64,000 bases of DNA, taken from the NCBI GenBank assembly GCA_936450465.1, contig OW388292.1:11241756-11305755 (forward strand), written 5' to 3'. The position numbers and the translations under genes are program-made. The DNA comes from Gibbula magus (Eukaryota > Mollusca > Gastropoda > Trochida > Trochidae). Numbering within the stretch: the stretch's first letter is position 1; each line of letters begins with the position of its first letter. This document shows positions 35,541 through 47,409 of the stretch, one piece after another. A model generated the notes under the pieces. The model made no database searches and had not been told where the DNA came from. It was given only the letters and a program-made list of their open reading frames with translations.

Positions 35541-36558
35541 TACTTTATATGTGTTATGTACATTAGATGTATTCGAAGGACATATGCTGCTCTTTGAAAT
35601 AACTAATAAGTAGCCGATGTAAACTATGATTCATTGAACAAACAAACAGGGAAATTATATGTCCCTTCATTGATTTTGTTAGAAACTAGAAATTCATCAT
35701 AGCAGAACAGAGACTAGCATTGAAACTCTGAAGTGAGTAAACTATGTAGGAAGATGAATTTTCATTCCAAAAATAATGAAATAAGAATATTATGATTTGA
35801 TCAATGGATTTGCCTTCATTGCCGTCATTAATTGTTTTAATTAAACAAAGAGACTAGTTGTCTGTACTGTGCAGATGTAAAAGTATTTGTAACAAAGTTG
35901 AAGTTGTAGATATGACTAATGACATTGCAGCGCAGTCATCTCAATTTTGCAATGGTGCATGAATGAAAGTTTGATATAAACATTTGATAACGTTTTGCGT
36001 GTAGAAGCATTCAGCAGCGATCGTGTAAACCTTAGCAATATCTATTGTTTTCCCTTCAAGTATCATTGCTTTCGAAAATGTCACATTATCGAATTACGAT
36101 AATGGTATTGCTGTCAATATTAAAAACTTCTAAAAGCATAAGGCAAAACCATGCGTACAGATTTGTTGGAACCAATCGGAGAGCTGATCTTATTCAATTA
36201 TATGTCATATTTTCTCTGCTTAGTGCAGGTAGAGAATAGTTGAAGATGGACCTGTTTTTTTGTTAAAAATCAAACTGAAACGATTAATCTAATTCAAGTG
36301 TGGTTTAGTTACTGCTCCAAAGTGTAAAAGCCTCCGCCACACACATAGTTGAAACCCTTGATGTCCGATACTTACAGGTTGATTACTGATGCAATGTGTG
36401 GCGTAGATTAACATTGAGTAAATGATGATAGCAGCCGCGGTATATCTGTTTAAGTAATCAAGAACTGTGTTCATCACCATCATCTTCATATAGGCTTCAT
36501 TATAAAAATGAGGTTATGTGTTGTTTGTTGTTGTTTTTGTTTTTTTCTTCTTTTTTTT

Positions 36559-36580
36559 GGGGGGGGGGGGGGGGGGGGGG
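36559..36580 (+). repeat. Poly-G run of 22 after a poly-T run
   Basis: A T-rich stretch passes directly into 22 consecutive G. The length is likely unstable and error-prone in sequencing. It could form a G-quadruplex-like structure. Confidence 0.9.
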
Positions 36581-37044
36581 TTAAAGTGTCTTGATAAAAG
36601 TTTATTGTACCAACTGCCAATTTAAAACAAAACTATAATTCCTTGGCTCGACTGAAGAAGATTAATAATGAAATATAGTGAGAACAATGTATACTAGCTC
36701 GTATCTTCAAACTTCATTTCATTAAAATGAAATTTTAGTTGTCTGAATCAAAATAAGCTTTCCAGACCCGCAGATGTCTTCTCTTGTTCATCAGATTCAT
36801 TCAATGTTCAAAGATAATTTAGTTAATATTTTCATAAAACATTGTCTTGCTTTCCTGGCACATATTCAAAGTCTGTTTGAAGTGAAAATGTACCGATGAA
36901 CTTCAAGTTTAAAATAGTAAATCATTTAGAGTGTAATGAAAACTGTTTACCTTGCTATATTAGATTGACAAACGGCCATAGCTTAAATGAAACGTAATGA
37001 AACGGGGTCTGGCACTAGTCCAAGATAATGAGAGAAAAAAACGA

Positions 37045-37199
37045 TTAAATAACTGAACTATTGAATTCATTTCAGTCTTCAAGACACTACTCTGTCTATA
37101 AATAAAGGCATTCAGTGCTAGCATGTCAAGCTTTCACTCAATCTTACTACATGATATTTATCTTTCGGCATCAGTAAACATGCCATGGCTGTAGTCTGG
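37045..37199 (+). repeat. Dispersed repeat D, copy 2 of 3
   Basis: Shares AAATAACTGAA-TATTGAATT, CAGTCTTCAAGACACTAC, AATAAAGGCATTCAGTGCTA and CATGATATTTATCTTTCGGC with the copy at 26870. Confidence 0.65.
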
Positions 37200-37503
37200 A
37201 AAAGCTCTAAATATATTTCCTTCAATGCCAGCGAAGTAAAGCTAGATAGAATAATAACTGACTATTATGGGTTTATATTATTATTATTTAACACATTGAT
37301 CATATCACATTTTCAAATAACCGAGGACATATTTATAATGTCTCGTGGTTCCCGTTGCACAAACCATTTAGTAACCCTAAATCACTAAGGTGGTATTAGA
37401 ACATCGGGTTAGTGTTTCAATTGTTTGTTGCAACAATCCCCCTGCTCGTATTGAAATGCCTGTATGTAACAGGCGTTTGTGCATTCAGTTCCAATAATAT
37501 ATA

Positions 37504-39126
37504 CACAGTAAACAAAGTTAAGCACCCCCAAATTAAAAGTTGTATACCATTTTGGATTTTATGATCATGTTATTCAATTCGATAGACAGGCCAAATATGG
37601 TATTCTGGATGGGAACTGGTGTGGTTTATGTTATGGAACGGTTCTCACGAACGGTTCTCATTGGCATGCATTTCATGCAACCCATGATTTCAGCAAAATG
37701 CAGTTTCACCCTTCGATTTACCATGGCTAAATAAACGCCTTTTACGGCTTCAATGTCAGTTCAATACACAAAAATTCATGAACAATGCCACGAAATAGAT
37801 TGTCCGAGGCTACGAGATGGCAAATTAGTGGACACCATTTAGCAGGTTTCTCGTACAAGGAAATTGGGAGAAGAACTGGTTACTACTATTCGATCATCAG
37901 TCGTTTAGTGAGGAAACATGCCCAAACTAACCATGTTCTCGATCGACCACGTTCCGGAAGGCCCCGAGCTACCACATTGCAAGAGGACAGGAACCTATTG
38001 CATCATCAACGACGTCAACCGTTTGCGTCAAGTACCGTCTTGAAACAAGCCTGGCTACCCTATAGACGTATCAGCAATCAGACGTTGAGGAACCGCCTCA
38101 AAACAGCAGGTTTAAGGTCTCGACGTGTCATCAGACGTCCAAACCTTACTAATCGTCATAAACGGGATCGTAGGATGTGGTGTGGTGACCGGCAGCGTTG
38201 GAACCTGAGGTCATGGAGACGTATCAACTGGTCAGACGAAAGTCGCTTACTCCTCCATACCGTTGACGGGCGAATCAGAGTTTGGAGAGTCAAGAACAGT
38301 CGATACACACCAAGGAATATTCTTCCAAGGGTTCCATATGGTGGAGGATCCGTTATGGTGTGGGGTTGCTTTTCTTTTGATTGCAAGTTGGATTTGGTGA
38401 CACTACAAGGCACACTTACCGGCGCCCGCTACAATGCAGAAGTGTTGGATCCAGTTGTGATTGACCATTTTGATGATCACAGACTTGCAACTCGACCCCT
38501 GTTCATGGATGATAATGCTCGGCCTCACCGTTCACGAGCTGTGACTCAACATCTGGAGAACAATGCTGTTTCTCGTATCCCCTGGCCAGCATTGTCTCCA
38601 GATTTGAATCCCATCGAGCATCTCTGGGACATGATTGGTCGACGTCTACAGAGAAGGAACCCTGCTCCACACAATCTAAGACAACTGGAGGCAACACTTC
38701 ACGATGAGTGGCAGCAAATCCCCATGGAAGAATTAAAGAACCTTGTCAGGGGTATGACCAGAAGACTGGCAGCAGTACTTCAGGCACGGGGTGCAGCACA
38801 CGATATTGACACTACATCGTTCCTAAGACAATGGCACGGGTTATTCAGTATGAGTTCTTTATCACGTTCAGCCGTCAAACTTGAAATGACAATCCGTTTA
38901 CGAGTCTGTGTTTTTCACCATTTTCCAGTAAAGTTTTGATTCCTGTTTTTGGTCATTTGAAATCTCTGAAGATTACACAAAAATGTCAACGAATAAAACA
39001 ATTAATTACACTTGCTCCTGGAATTCGTTACCCCCCTGTGGGATGTTTAGTTTTGCTATAATTGGTCTCTGAAACATACCCCTATCAAAAAAAAAGAAGG
39101 GGGTGCTTCACGTTTTTTACTCTGTT
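37504..39126 (+). mobile_element. Tc1-type transposon, near complete
   Basis: The left end ACAGTAAACAAAGTTAAGC ACCCCC and the right end (reverse complement ACAGAGTAAAAAACGTGAAG CACCCCC) form imperfect inverted repeats of about 27 bases. TA flanks both (37502-37503 and 39127-39128), as expected for Tc1/mariner. The single gene inside is an unbroken transposase. End divergence suggests moderate age, but no inactivating change is visible in the gene. Confidence 0.85.
37785..38939 (+). CDS. Tc1-type DD34E transposase, full length
   Basis: A 384-residue intronless protein starting at the ATG 37785. The N-terminal paired-like DNA-binding region has two helix-turn-helix segments (about 5-45 and 75-115) separated by a GRPR-type motif (SGRPRAT, 57-63). 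The catalytic domain follows with D151 (WSDESR), D243 (MDDNARPH) and E278 (SPDLNPIEHLWD). Exactly 34 residues separate the second D and the E, the Tc1 signature. GSVMVWGCF (188-196) is another Tc1 hallmark. It would cut and paste the flanking inverted repeats into TA sites. Typical Tc1 transposases are about 340 residues, so the last 40 may be a read-through extension after loss of the usual stop. No frameshift or stop is visible; activity is untested. Confidence 0.95.
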   Translation: MPRNRLSEATRWQISGHHLAGFSYKEIGRRTGYYYSIISRLVRKHAQTNHVLDRPRSGRPRATTLQEDRNLLHHQRRQPFASSTVLKQAWLPYRRISNQTLRNRLKTAGLRSRRVIRRPNLTNRHKRDRRMWCGDRQRWNLRSWRRINWSDESRLLLHTVDGRIRVWRVKNSRYTPRNILPRVPYGGGSVMVWGCFSFDCKLDLVTLQGTLTGARYNAEVLDPVVIDHFDDHRLATRPLFMDDNARPHRSRAVTQHLENNAVSRIPWPALSPDLNPIEHLWDMIGRRLQRRNPAPHNLRQLEATLHDEWQQIPMEELKNLVRGMTRRLAAVLQARGAAHDIDTTSFLRQWHGLFSMSSLSRSAVKLEMTIRLRVCVFHHFPVKF

Positions 39127-39270
39127 TAGTTCACTGACGATGAAATTAGCATGTGTTACCATTTATTTTGCCATTGCTTTATCCAAAGAAGATGGAAGTA
39201 AGTACAAAAGGATATCGTAATGTCGGTTCTGTGAGAAATTTGGCATCAACGGGAATCGATCACGACTGGT

Positions 39271-39419
39271 TGTTAAATAGAGAAACTCACCCAAGTGTTT
39301 TCTGATATCAAATATATCAACACGAGTTGATAAAAGTAACACATATCCGAGGCTTGCCGAGGATATTTTTACTTTTAATTTGATATCAGAAGACACGAGG
39401 GTGAGATTCTATTTATCAT
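39271..39419. mobile_element. Palindromic MITE
   Basis: AAATAGAGAAACTCACCC, TTCTGATATCAAAT on the left are mirrored by TTTGATATCAGAAG and GGGTGAGATTCTATTT on the right, around CCGAGGCTTGCCGAGG. The left arm carries about 20 extra bases with their own small palindrome (ATCAACACGAGTTGAT). Confidence 0.75.
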
Positions 39420-39617
39420 CCAAAATCATTATTTTTCAATGAAAATATTGTACATCTCTGAGCATAGTTCTGCCATTTGACTTCCAATGCGGTGATTTCA
39501 TAGCATTGTGACGTAATCATGTTTATAACGTCATAACATTGTGATGCTATTGCTGGATGATGTAAAAGCATTGTAATGTCATGTTGACGGTTACAGGGCA
39601 TTGTTCAAAATCTACTG

Positions 39618-39690
39618 CCAAAACGATATCTCCTAGGAGATATCGCTTGATCTCACACAAGCGATATCTCCTGAGGAACACAGTTTTGGA
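39618..39690. repeat. Nested small palindromes
   Basis: CGATATCTCCTAGGAGATATCG at 39624-39645 is a perfect 22-base palindrome, followed by a third copy of the half unit (GCGATATCTCCTGAGG). CCAAAAC and GTTTTGG bound the block. Purpose unknown. Confidence 0.7.
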
Positions 39691-39959
39691 CGATAAATGC
39701 ATTATCTCTAGGATAAGCTGATTCATCTGACAATAGCCCAAGCGACCATCAGAGATCTGGGGCCATTTGGCATCTGGACATCCAGTAAACACGGGATCTT
39801 AATTATAAGATTCCATTTTGAATTTTGTTGGAGGAAAAGAGACATCTTTATTTTTACATTTGAATCCAATACATGTACTTAAATCTTTCAGTTTGTTGCT
39901 CGTATACTTGATGTATCAACTTAAGGTTATACGGATCGTTTGCACAAAGTATTCAAATA

Positions 39960-40740
39960 CAAATCAAGAGGAATCTCAATGAAAGAGATTCGAGGATCGA
40001 AATTAGCAAATTAACCAATAGATGAAGACAATGTGATCATGAGATGGATGTAACAGCTCAAAGAGCGAGAAATCAGGATCGAGAAGTCGAAAAGAACGAT
40101 CCAAAAGATCAAGATCAATTGATCACCGCTGTGAGAAGTGCAGTATAGTAGTATGTAAAGATGTTGCAAGAAGAACCGTTTTAAATCATAATGATAACAT
40201 GCAAATCTCATTTCGGCGATAACAAAGTCTCATGAATAATTGTCTAGACAAAGTTTAATATCAAAGGCTCAAGATGAATCACGTAAATAACACATCTTGT
40301 ACGAGTGTTGGGACACTGCACAAATCAGAGAAACTTTGTATATGATCTTTCTAGTGTTATTCACAAATATTATCACTTCAATTAACATCAACTTTGAGAC
40401 GTTTTTCAGATATTTGTTTTTGTTTTGACATATTTATACATTACATATTTGAGACTGGGTCTTTGAGGGGCATTTAGAAGTGGCATACATAAGAACAGGA
40501 AGATGTTTTTTATAACAACTTACATGAATTCCTCACCATTGTTTTGTTTGCTAACTATAAATGCATCATATTTTGTTTTTTCCTTACATTCCACCCGATG
40601 AAGGAGCGAGCATATACTCCGAAACGTCGTGTATTTTCACATTAAAGAAGTTATTATCCATAAAAAACCAATCCGCTATTTTGTGGTAGTATAAAGATGT
40701 TTCTACGGCTTCATATTGTTTCCTGTTTGATTTTTCCAAT
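39960..40740 (+). repeat. Segmental duplication F, copy 1
   Basis: GAGCGAGAAATCAGGA, ATAATGATAAC-TG, TGTCTAGACAAAG-TAAT and a TATAAAGATGTTTCTACGGC block recur in order at 43620-44120. A family-E element lies inside this copy (40455-40680) and not at the same point of the other, so the duplication is older than that insertion. Confidence 0.6.
40455..40680 (+). mobile_element. Family E element, second copy
   Basis: It starts GGGTCTTTGAGGGGCATTTA, keeps GTGGCATACATAAGAACAGG, and ends with CTCCGAAACGTCGTGTATTT and AAAGAAGTTATTATCC. The middle differs from the 35283 copy. Confidence 0.75.
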
Positions 40741-40776
40741 AATTTGCACGAGTCAATACATTAACTCACTTACCTT

Positions 40777-41227
40777 TGTAGCTCATCGGGCCTGAAAGGA
40801 CCGATGGGCTTATGGCATCGCATGGTGTCCGGCGTCCGTCCGTCCGTCCGTCCGTCCGTCCGTAAACGTTTCGCTTTTTCGACTTCTTCTCCAGAACCAA
40901 TGACTTCACAGAGCTGACATTTTCCTCCTTGACCAATGAGGATTCAAAATTGTAGATTTTGTGACCCTGTGACCCAAATCACCCAAAAACCTATTTTCAT
41001 CTTTATCTCAAGTATGTAAAGCTCTAGAAAGTTGAAATGTTGTGTAGAGACTCTTTGGTCAAAGGTGATTCTTAATTGTAGGATTGGTGACCCTGCGACT
41101 CCAAATACGGGTCACATGGGTCATGATCTAAAAACCTATTGTTTGCTTGTTGACAATGTATTACTTGAGATAACTTAGATATTCAAACTTAGATAATAAA
41201 TCAATGAAGTCCTGGTGAGCTACACAG
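40777..41227 (+). mobile_element. Dispersed element with GTCC run
   Basis: TGTAGCTCA near 40777 and TGAGCTACA near 41216 are inverted ends. The left part holds a hairpin (ATCGGGCCTGAAAGGACCGAT) and a (GTCC) run at 40833-40862. This arrangement is frequent among molluscan repeats. No coding frame. Confidence 0.65.
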
Positions 41228-41954
41228 TCCATGGCTCTATTCTTAAAAGCTCTCACTAAACGAATCAAACGGAATGCCTCAATACTGAGAAAACAAACAT
41301 GCTGTCATTTCGTGAATTAGGACTGTGACAAGTTGATACGCATTCATAGTTAATACAAAGGTTCACTTAATAACCTTGTGTCTCTGCTTAAGTTACATAA
41401 TTTATCGAAACTATTTTTTCACTCAGCAAATGTAAAAATGGACATAAAGCTAACGAAATCCGAAGGAAAATGTCATTGCTATTTTCTTATGTATCCTTAC
41501 ACCTCAAATGTGGATAACAACAGTGTTTCTTCAAGGTATACTTCAGAATATATGTCTGACAGAAGTACAATATTATACTATGCTTAAAAGAAAGTGAAAT
41601 GATATTATTGAACATCCATTTTTAAATGTCTTTCGTGTTTACACAAACGTCTTAAATGATTTGCAAATTGTTCATTACCAGTAAAACATTAAATAATTTG
41701 ATATGTTCAGCTGATGTGTTTTGTCTTTATGAAATAATGTAATAAGATTTAAGACCAAGTGTTGAATATCTTCATATGAAAATAAAAGGCCAATGACAAG
41801 TGCCACGTTCTATCAGAAAAACAATGATATTTGAAATGTGTTATCGTATCTTTTCATAAAACAGTCTATCAATGGTTGGCATCATTTAACTAAACATACT
41901 TATTAGTTTCTAAACTCAATAATCTCTGAAACCATTGCAAAGCAACCAGGACAT

Positions 41955-42105
41955 TACTAGACTATTGAATTTCACCTCAGTCTTCAAGACGCTACTTCAA
42001 TAAATAAAGGTCGTAAGTGCTAACATTTCCAGCTTTCATTAATCTATGATGTGATATGTATATGTCGCCACCTCTTATTAATCATGAATATGTCAGTAAA
42101 GTTCT
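41955..42105 (+). repeat. Dispersed repeat D, copy 3 of 3
   Basis: CTATTGAATTTCACCTCAGT CTTCAAGACGCTAC, AATAAATAAAGG, AAGTGCTAACA and GTGATATGTATATGTCGCC align with the copies at 26870 and 37045. Confidence 0.6.
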
Positions 42106-42819
42106 CCGTATGTTGTTGAGAACTTCCGCATATGTCTATAATATATTTCTACAAATATAATTAAATATAATATAACAATATATTTTTTTGTAAACCCGTA
42201 TATTGCATTACATAGCAAGATGTTATATGTGTGACAGTTGACAATGTGTTAGTAATTACCATTGTAAACAACAACATGTAAACATCCAACCATTCATGTT
42301 AGTGTCAGTTACGTTTAATTCAGTGTAGTAAATACATCCCTGCTTAAAGGCTATTCACAGCATGGCTGAAACAATACTTAATTTAATTTAGACAATATGC
42401 TCTACATTTAAGCGAATACAATGCTGGTAAATAAGCATGTGAAGAAAAGAGTTTACTCCTTATATTTTACATGGTGTTTTCCACAAGACTTACCACAAGA
42501 AACGTTCTTTGAGGGTACCAAATACATCATGTCTTTACGAATGAACACATCATCCAGAACGTTGAATGCATTTGTCACTGAGCTATGAACAAATGAATTA
42601 TTGTATCCACGAAATACACTCTAAACAAGTAACAATCTGTTGAAAAACAGCTCAAAGCCACTGGCTGAGTGTAACTCAGTCTACATGCCCAGAAGCGAAA
42701 ATTATTCTTTTGGCACAAAACATCAACACAGTATTCTGTGTCGTAATTAAAACAGATTGAATAAAGACTCCCTGAAATATACTTTTCCTCTGTTGCGCAT
42801 TCTTAAAGTATATATTAAT

Positions 42820-43115
42820 AATAATAGGTCCATTTATAGAGCGCACGTATCCATCCACTCAGTGGTTGCTCAAGGCGCTATAGGAGTAGTATTACCCTGG
42901 TCTAACCCAAGCTGACATAGTTGTCGCTAGAAGGTCACCTCCACAACCAATACCAGGTACCCATTTGCTGCTGGGTGAACAGAGGCACACTTTGAATAAA
43001 GTCACTTACCCAGGGTGACACCATAAGTCTCTCAACTCATGTTTCAGTGTGGGGCAGGGAATCAACCCTTGACACTGTCAGTTTTTTATCCAGCAGCGGG
43101 TGACCCACCCATCCA
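42820..43115 (-). mobile_element. tRNA-derived SINE with an L2-like tail
   Basis: Read on the minus strand it starts with a tRNA-like head (GCTCGCTGGATGGGTGGGTC as A-box region, AGGGTTGATTCCCTGCC as B box). A core with CAGCAAATGGGTACCTGG follows, and it ends TATAGCGCCTTGAGC ... GCGCTCTATAAATGGACC with TATTATTAT repeats. That end resembles the 3' terminus of the LINE at 59.1-61 kb. A second A-box-like stretch (ATAGCTCAGTCGA) lies just upstream on minus near 43150. Confidence 0.75.
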
Positions 43116-43419
43116 GCGAGCCGCGCCCGTTCAATGATAGCGGTCGACTGAGCTATGCACAGGACCACGTGCCACCAAAGTATTCCTGATTATATGCAGA
43201 AGACGATTTATGACACCAATAACGAATGACACTCATTTTAAGTTTAAAGAAAATGTAGTTCATAAAACATAGAGGAAAGATGATTAGAGTATCAAGTTCC
43301 ACCCGAAGAAAGTTCCATTCGATTCTTGTGTTATTTGTGCTTCTGTACATTGTCCAGGTTCTGGATTATGCTCACGAGGGGTGCATAACCATGTATATAA
43401 AAGTTTCCCATTTAGTTTT

Positions 43420-43555
43420 CCTTACAATGAACCGAACGAGTGAGTGTATGTTCACAATAAAGGAGTTAGTATCATGAACAATCAAGCTTTCCTTTATGAA
43501 TATTGTATTACTGTATGTATGCCAGTCCTAAATGCCATTAAACGACTTATGTTAT
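43420..43555 (-). mobile_element. Family E element, partial minus-strand copy
   Basis: On minus it reads GTCGTTTAATGGCATTTAGG, CTGGCATACATACAG, AACTCCTTTATTGTGAACAT, matching the left arm of the 35283 element. Confidence 0.6.
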
Positions 43556-43619
43556 ACTCGTAACTTATCTCGAGCAGATTTGATATATCAGGAGCCATTG
43601 GATTTGTTTCCACAAATGA

Positions 43620-44120
43620 TTCAAATCAAATAAAGGTGAAAATACAGGAAAGGAATGATCAATAGTGAGACAAAGGAATTAAGACATTGAAGATTAATCT
43701 AAACGAGCGAGAAATCAGGAAAGAAAACTCCAAGTTTGTAAAAGGTCAAATTCAAGTGATAATTCTGTGACACTAGTTGAACAAGTAATTTAATACGTTA
43801 GTATCACATTTAATATTATGTTAATAACGTTGAATCGGAGTTATCATTATTAGATTATAATGACAAGTGTAAATCCACATTTCGACTACTACAAAGCTCC
43901 TCAATAAAATCCTGTCTAGACAAAGGCTAATGTCAAAGGGTAAAGATGGTTCACATGGATAATGCACCAAACCTTTGATCCTAATTGTTTAATTTCTCCT
44001 AAACTCTTATCACTTAGGAAAAAGCAATTTATCATTTCATTATAAACTTGAGTTTTAATAAATCCGCTTTTAATTACCATTGCGGTACTATAGTGGTGTT
44101 TCCACGGCCTTGTGTCATTA
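43620..44120 (+). repeat. Segmental duplication F, copy 2
   Basis: See the matching blocks at 39960-40740. Alignment is gapped and visibly diverged. The short frame at 43916-44134 lies inside and has no motif. Confidence 0.6.
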
Positions 44121-44675
44121 CCGTTATATAGCATTTAATTTATTATTGTACTGACAACAATGTCACTGTGAAATTATTCACTAACTGAATGGCATAAATT
44201 TCACGTTTGAGGCAGTGACAATAAATCAGATGCATAAAAACACTGATACATACCACTTCTAAAACATTAAGAAATTTCCCCGACAATTTAATCTTCCAGG
44301 AGACTATTAAAAATCATCAAGCTAGTTTGGATACACAAAATACTCCTAAAAACCATATGCCATCATTGCAAGGCCAGCTAAGATGTCGTATAATGTACAT
44401 GGTTATTTTGTATGGCCGACGTGATGATGTGCATCCTTCATACTCGAATGTGTTTTTGTATGTATGTGAACATGAAGTTACAGAAAGACCCTCTGAAATT
44501 TAATGAAATGCCAAATGCAAAAGAACACAATTCTAGGATGGTGAAATTTTGCAAACTTCTGTCCACCACCTCACCCCTAGATTTCCTGTAAATATAAGGT
44601 GTAACAACAAGGAACTGTCACTGTCCTCAAATCTTAATGAATCCTTCAAAATGTTGGAACCACAGATGCATCATT

Positions 44676-44772
<97 letters not shown>
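44676..44772 (+). repeat. AG microsatellite
   Basis: About 48 uninterrupted AG units. The charged RE-repeat frame and its complementary leucine/serine frame are artefacts. Confidence 0.95.
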
Positions 44773-44774
<2 letters not shown>

Positions 44775-45969
44775 ATCGGTAAGAAACATATAAACGTTAC
44801 TTTAAAGCTGTTGTTATGAAGAAGAGAGACTAGCAAACTGCAACTTAATAAAAACTCCAAAACTATATAGACTTGTTCTGAAACATCTAAGGTCTGCATA
44901 AAATAAACTATACAATGTCCTTTTGTTAGTTTTATTAACGTAAGAAAACCTAGAGTTGTTTGAATCCTGGTGAGTTGAGTCATTATCACCTTTGATTGCA
45001 TCATTGCTTCATCAAGTGTTTTCCCACTTTCTCTAGTATCAGTTGCGTCTTACTGTCTTGTGAAGATTTGAAAGTTTCTGTTACGCAATGGAGATCGTAA
45101 ATACCGTGTTCTCAACTTTGCCCTTATTAAACTATAATTTATTGTTACCTTAAAGGGTAAAACATTACACGACCCGTTAATCCATATCCATAGAAAAGGT
45201 TATCCATATCGGAAGAAAATGAAGTATAAAGCAACAATTTAGTGGAACTCTTCAGTGGGAGAGGTAGTCTCTTGGGATGGTTGATCATTCCATCATTGTA
45301 CCATCATTAAACTCTACTCTGAGTGTTTAGGTATCGCTACATTAGTCAGATCACTTTCGAGTGTGAACACCTTAAAATGACCGTTTGATGGGAAATGGAC
45401 CCACGTGGTTTCACCAAACCATGTACAGTCGTTTTGGAGCACTATTCAGTCATTGTTAATACTAATTGAACTTTTTGTGAAGCACGTTATTACAGTACGA
45501 ACAGCGTGTTACATTGCTCTAACATGAACTCACACAGCTGTACAATCATGCGGCAGTTTCAATGTTTGCTACCAGTTATAGCCAGTGGAAATGAAATTAA
45601 CACACAAATCTTATATAGGTATATGTATATGCTAGAACAGAATATAGGGAAGAACATTTATGATTTAAGAATGTGTGTGCACTGTTTTCCAGTGACCTTT
45701 CAACATTATGGCATCAGATTTCACCACTATGACGTTTTAACGAATCTAGGAAAACTAAAACAAACCTTGCATTGATGCTCAGATGTCGTGCGTGTATCTT
45801 TCTTTGAAGTAGCTGATCCTTTAACTGAACTCTTAGCAAGTGGTACATTAGTTAGGTGGTTAACTGTTAATTTTTCTATTAAATAAGCACCATCTTCAAT
45901 TGTAGTACGGATGCTCATTTCTCCAAAACACAGACTTACAATAGCAAGATGTTCTTCGGAAGTGCTGCA
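44773..45969. other. No gene recognised
   Basis: The frame at 45506-45775 has cysteine and histidine residues but no recognisable zinc-finger spacing, and no splice or promoter evidence. Nothing else is supported. Confidence 0.4.
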
Positions 45970-46506
45970 AATGACAAAAACGAGCTAGACGAGGTACACT
46001 TTTCGATAATATGTTTGAAAGTGTTATAAACTGCCAGGCAAAGGAAAGTACTCACCTCAGTTAATTTTATCATATGTATGCTTTTCAATTGCATAATCGA
46101 GTTTTCGATGTCAGAATCTAAAACTGAACAGTATAAGTGCTTAGTCAGCAGTCAAAGAATACTTCTACATGTTTTTTAATTCATAAAATAAAAATAAAAT
46201 TTTAAATTTCTTCAAAAATTATTTAATAAGTTTTCATCGACATATAAGACATCTTCTATGTGAAAATTAATAAATTTTATTACTTACCCCTGTCTTCATT
46301 AAACAAGGATATTTTAACAAAACTTTAACCACAGTCACCAACTAATTCATTCACACGGATAATATTAGTGTATTGTGCCATAGTCAGTTGCATCTGATTT
46401 CTCTTAAATGTTGAATTAATCGAAACCAACTGAGGTGAGTACTTTCTTCTGCCTGGCACACATTCAAACATGTTATCGAAAAGTGTACCACGTCTAGTTT
46501 TTTAGT
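45970..46506. mobile_element. Nonautonomous DNA element, family B, short copy
   Basis: Inverted ends of about 85 bases: GGTACACTTTTCGATAATAT, then TGCCAGGCAAAGGAAAGTAC TCACCTCAGTT (to about 46063). The right end mirrors this with AACTGAGGTGAGTACTTTC, TGCCTGGCA and ATATTATC-type sequence to about 46506. The interior aligns in reverse complement with 22465-22862, so it is the same family as the 21985-22895 element in opposite orientation. Confidence 0.8.
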
Positions 46507-47409
46507 TTTTGTCAACTTTACAGTAAAACGGCAACCGTTTGTCAATAAATTGTTTGGTAATGATAAGAAAAACTAATGTGATTATCGATAATGATAACCC
46601 CATCGACATCTTGTTATTTAGTTCGAAATGGATATTTTCATGTCAAGAATGTGAAAAAGAATCGGACTGTCAACAAATGGTTACATACAAGAAATCTCTT
46701 TCAAAATCAAATTCTGTTGGCTCATGTCAATTACTGAGCTTAAAGAGTTTCCTTTCTTTAAAAAAAAACGTCCCCACATAAATGATTAAGGGAAGTACTT
46801 TTTTCAAATGTGAATTCAAAATGATGTTTTACTCATAGAAGCCATGATTACTCACAATACATGAGACGAGAAAGCTGTACATCTGAATAGACATCAACTT
46901 TGTCCTTTGGGAATTTGTGCGGGTAGAAAACTATAATAAAAGAAGTCATTAACACAAGTATAACATATACATATTCGATATTTAATTTAAGTTTCAAGTT
47001 TTAAAGTTCAAGGTCAAAGCAATAATATGGTTTTCCATGTATAAACCACAATGGTTTGACGGGTAAATGATATATCAAGCTATTTAAAGCAAGGAGTTGA
47101 TCACAAGAAGATCAAATGCAGTTTATACTATTTATCCTTTACTCTCTCTTGATCATATATAAACTTAAACCTAAAATATCAAAGATTAATTGACTAAAAT
47201 AAGTAATACGGATTGCTTGAGTGCAAAACTGGTTTATTAAACGTTGAACTGTAGGATTTTGATGTTTTCCGCAATAAATAAACTATCACATGTACCTTAC
47301 TCAAACTTCTACTATTTTAATTATTGTGATTTAAAAAGAGGTGTTCATTTTCTTTTGCCTGCCAGTTATATTTCGTTTTGAGCTAACACACCGTTCTATG
47401 GAGTACTAT

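Noticed and set aside
38156..38697. Minus-strand frames within the Tc1 gene
   Set aside because: Antisense shadows of the transposase coding sequence.
44549..45004. Frames encoding RE repeats and, on the other strand, LS repeats
   Set aside because: Translation of the AG microsatellite.
46539..46781. 80-codon plus-strand frame just right of element B
   Set aside because: Has a CxxC and scattered cysteines only; no family match, no splice support.
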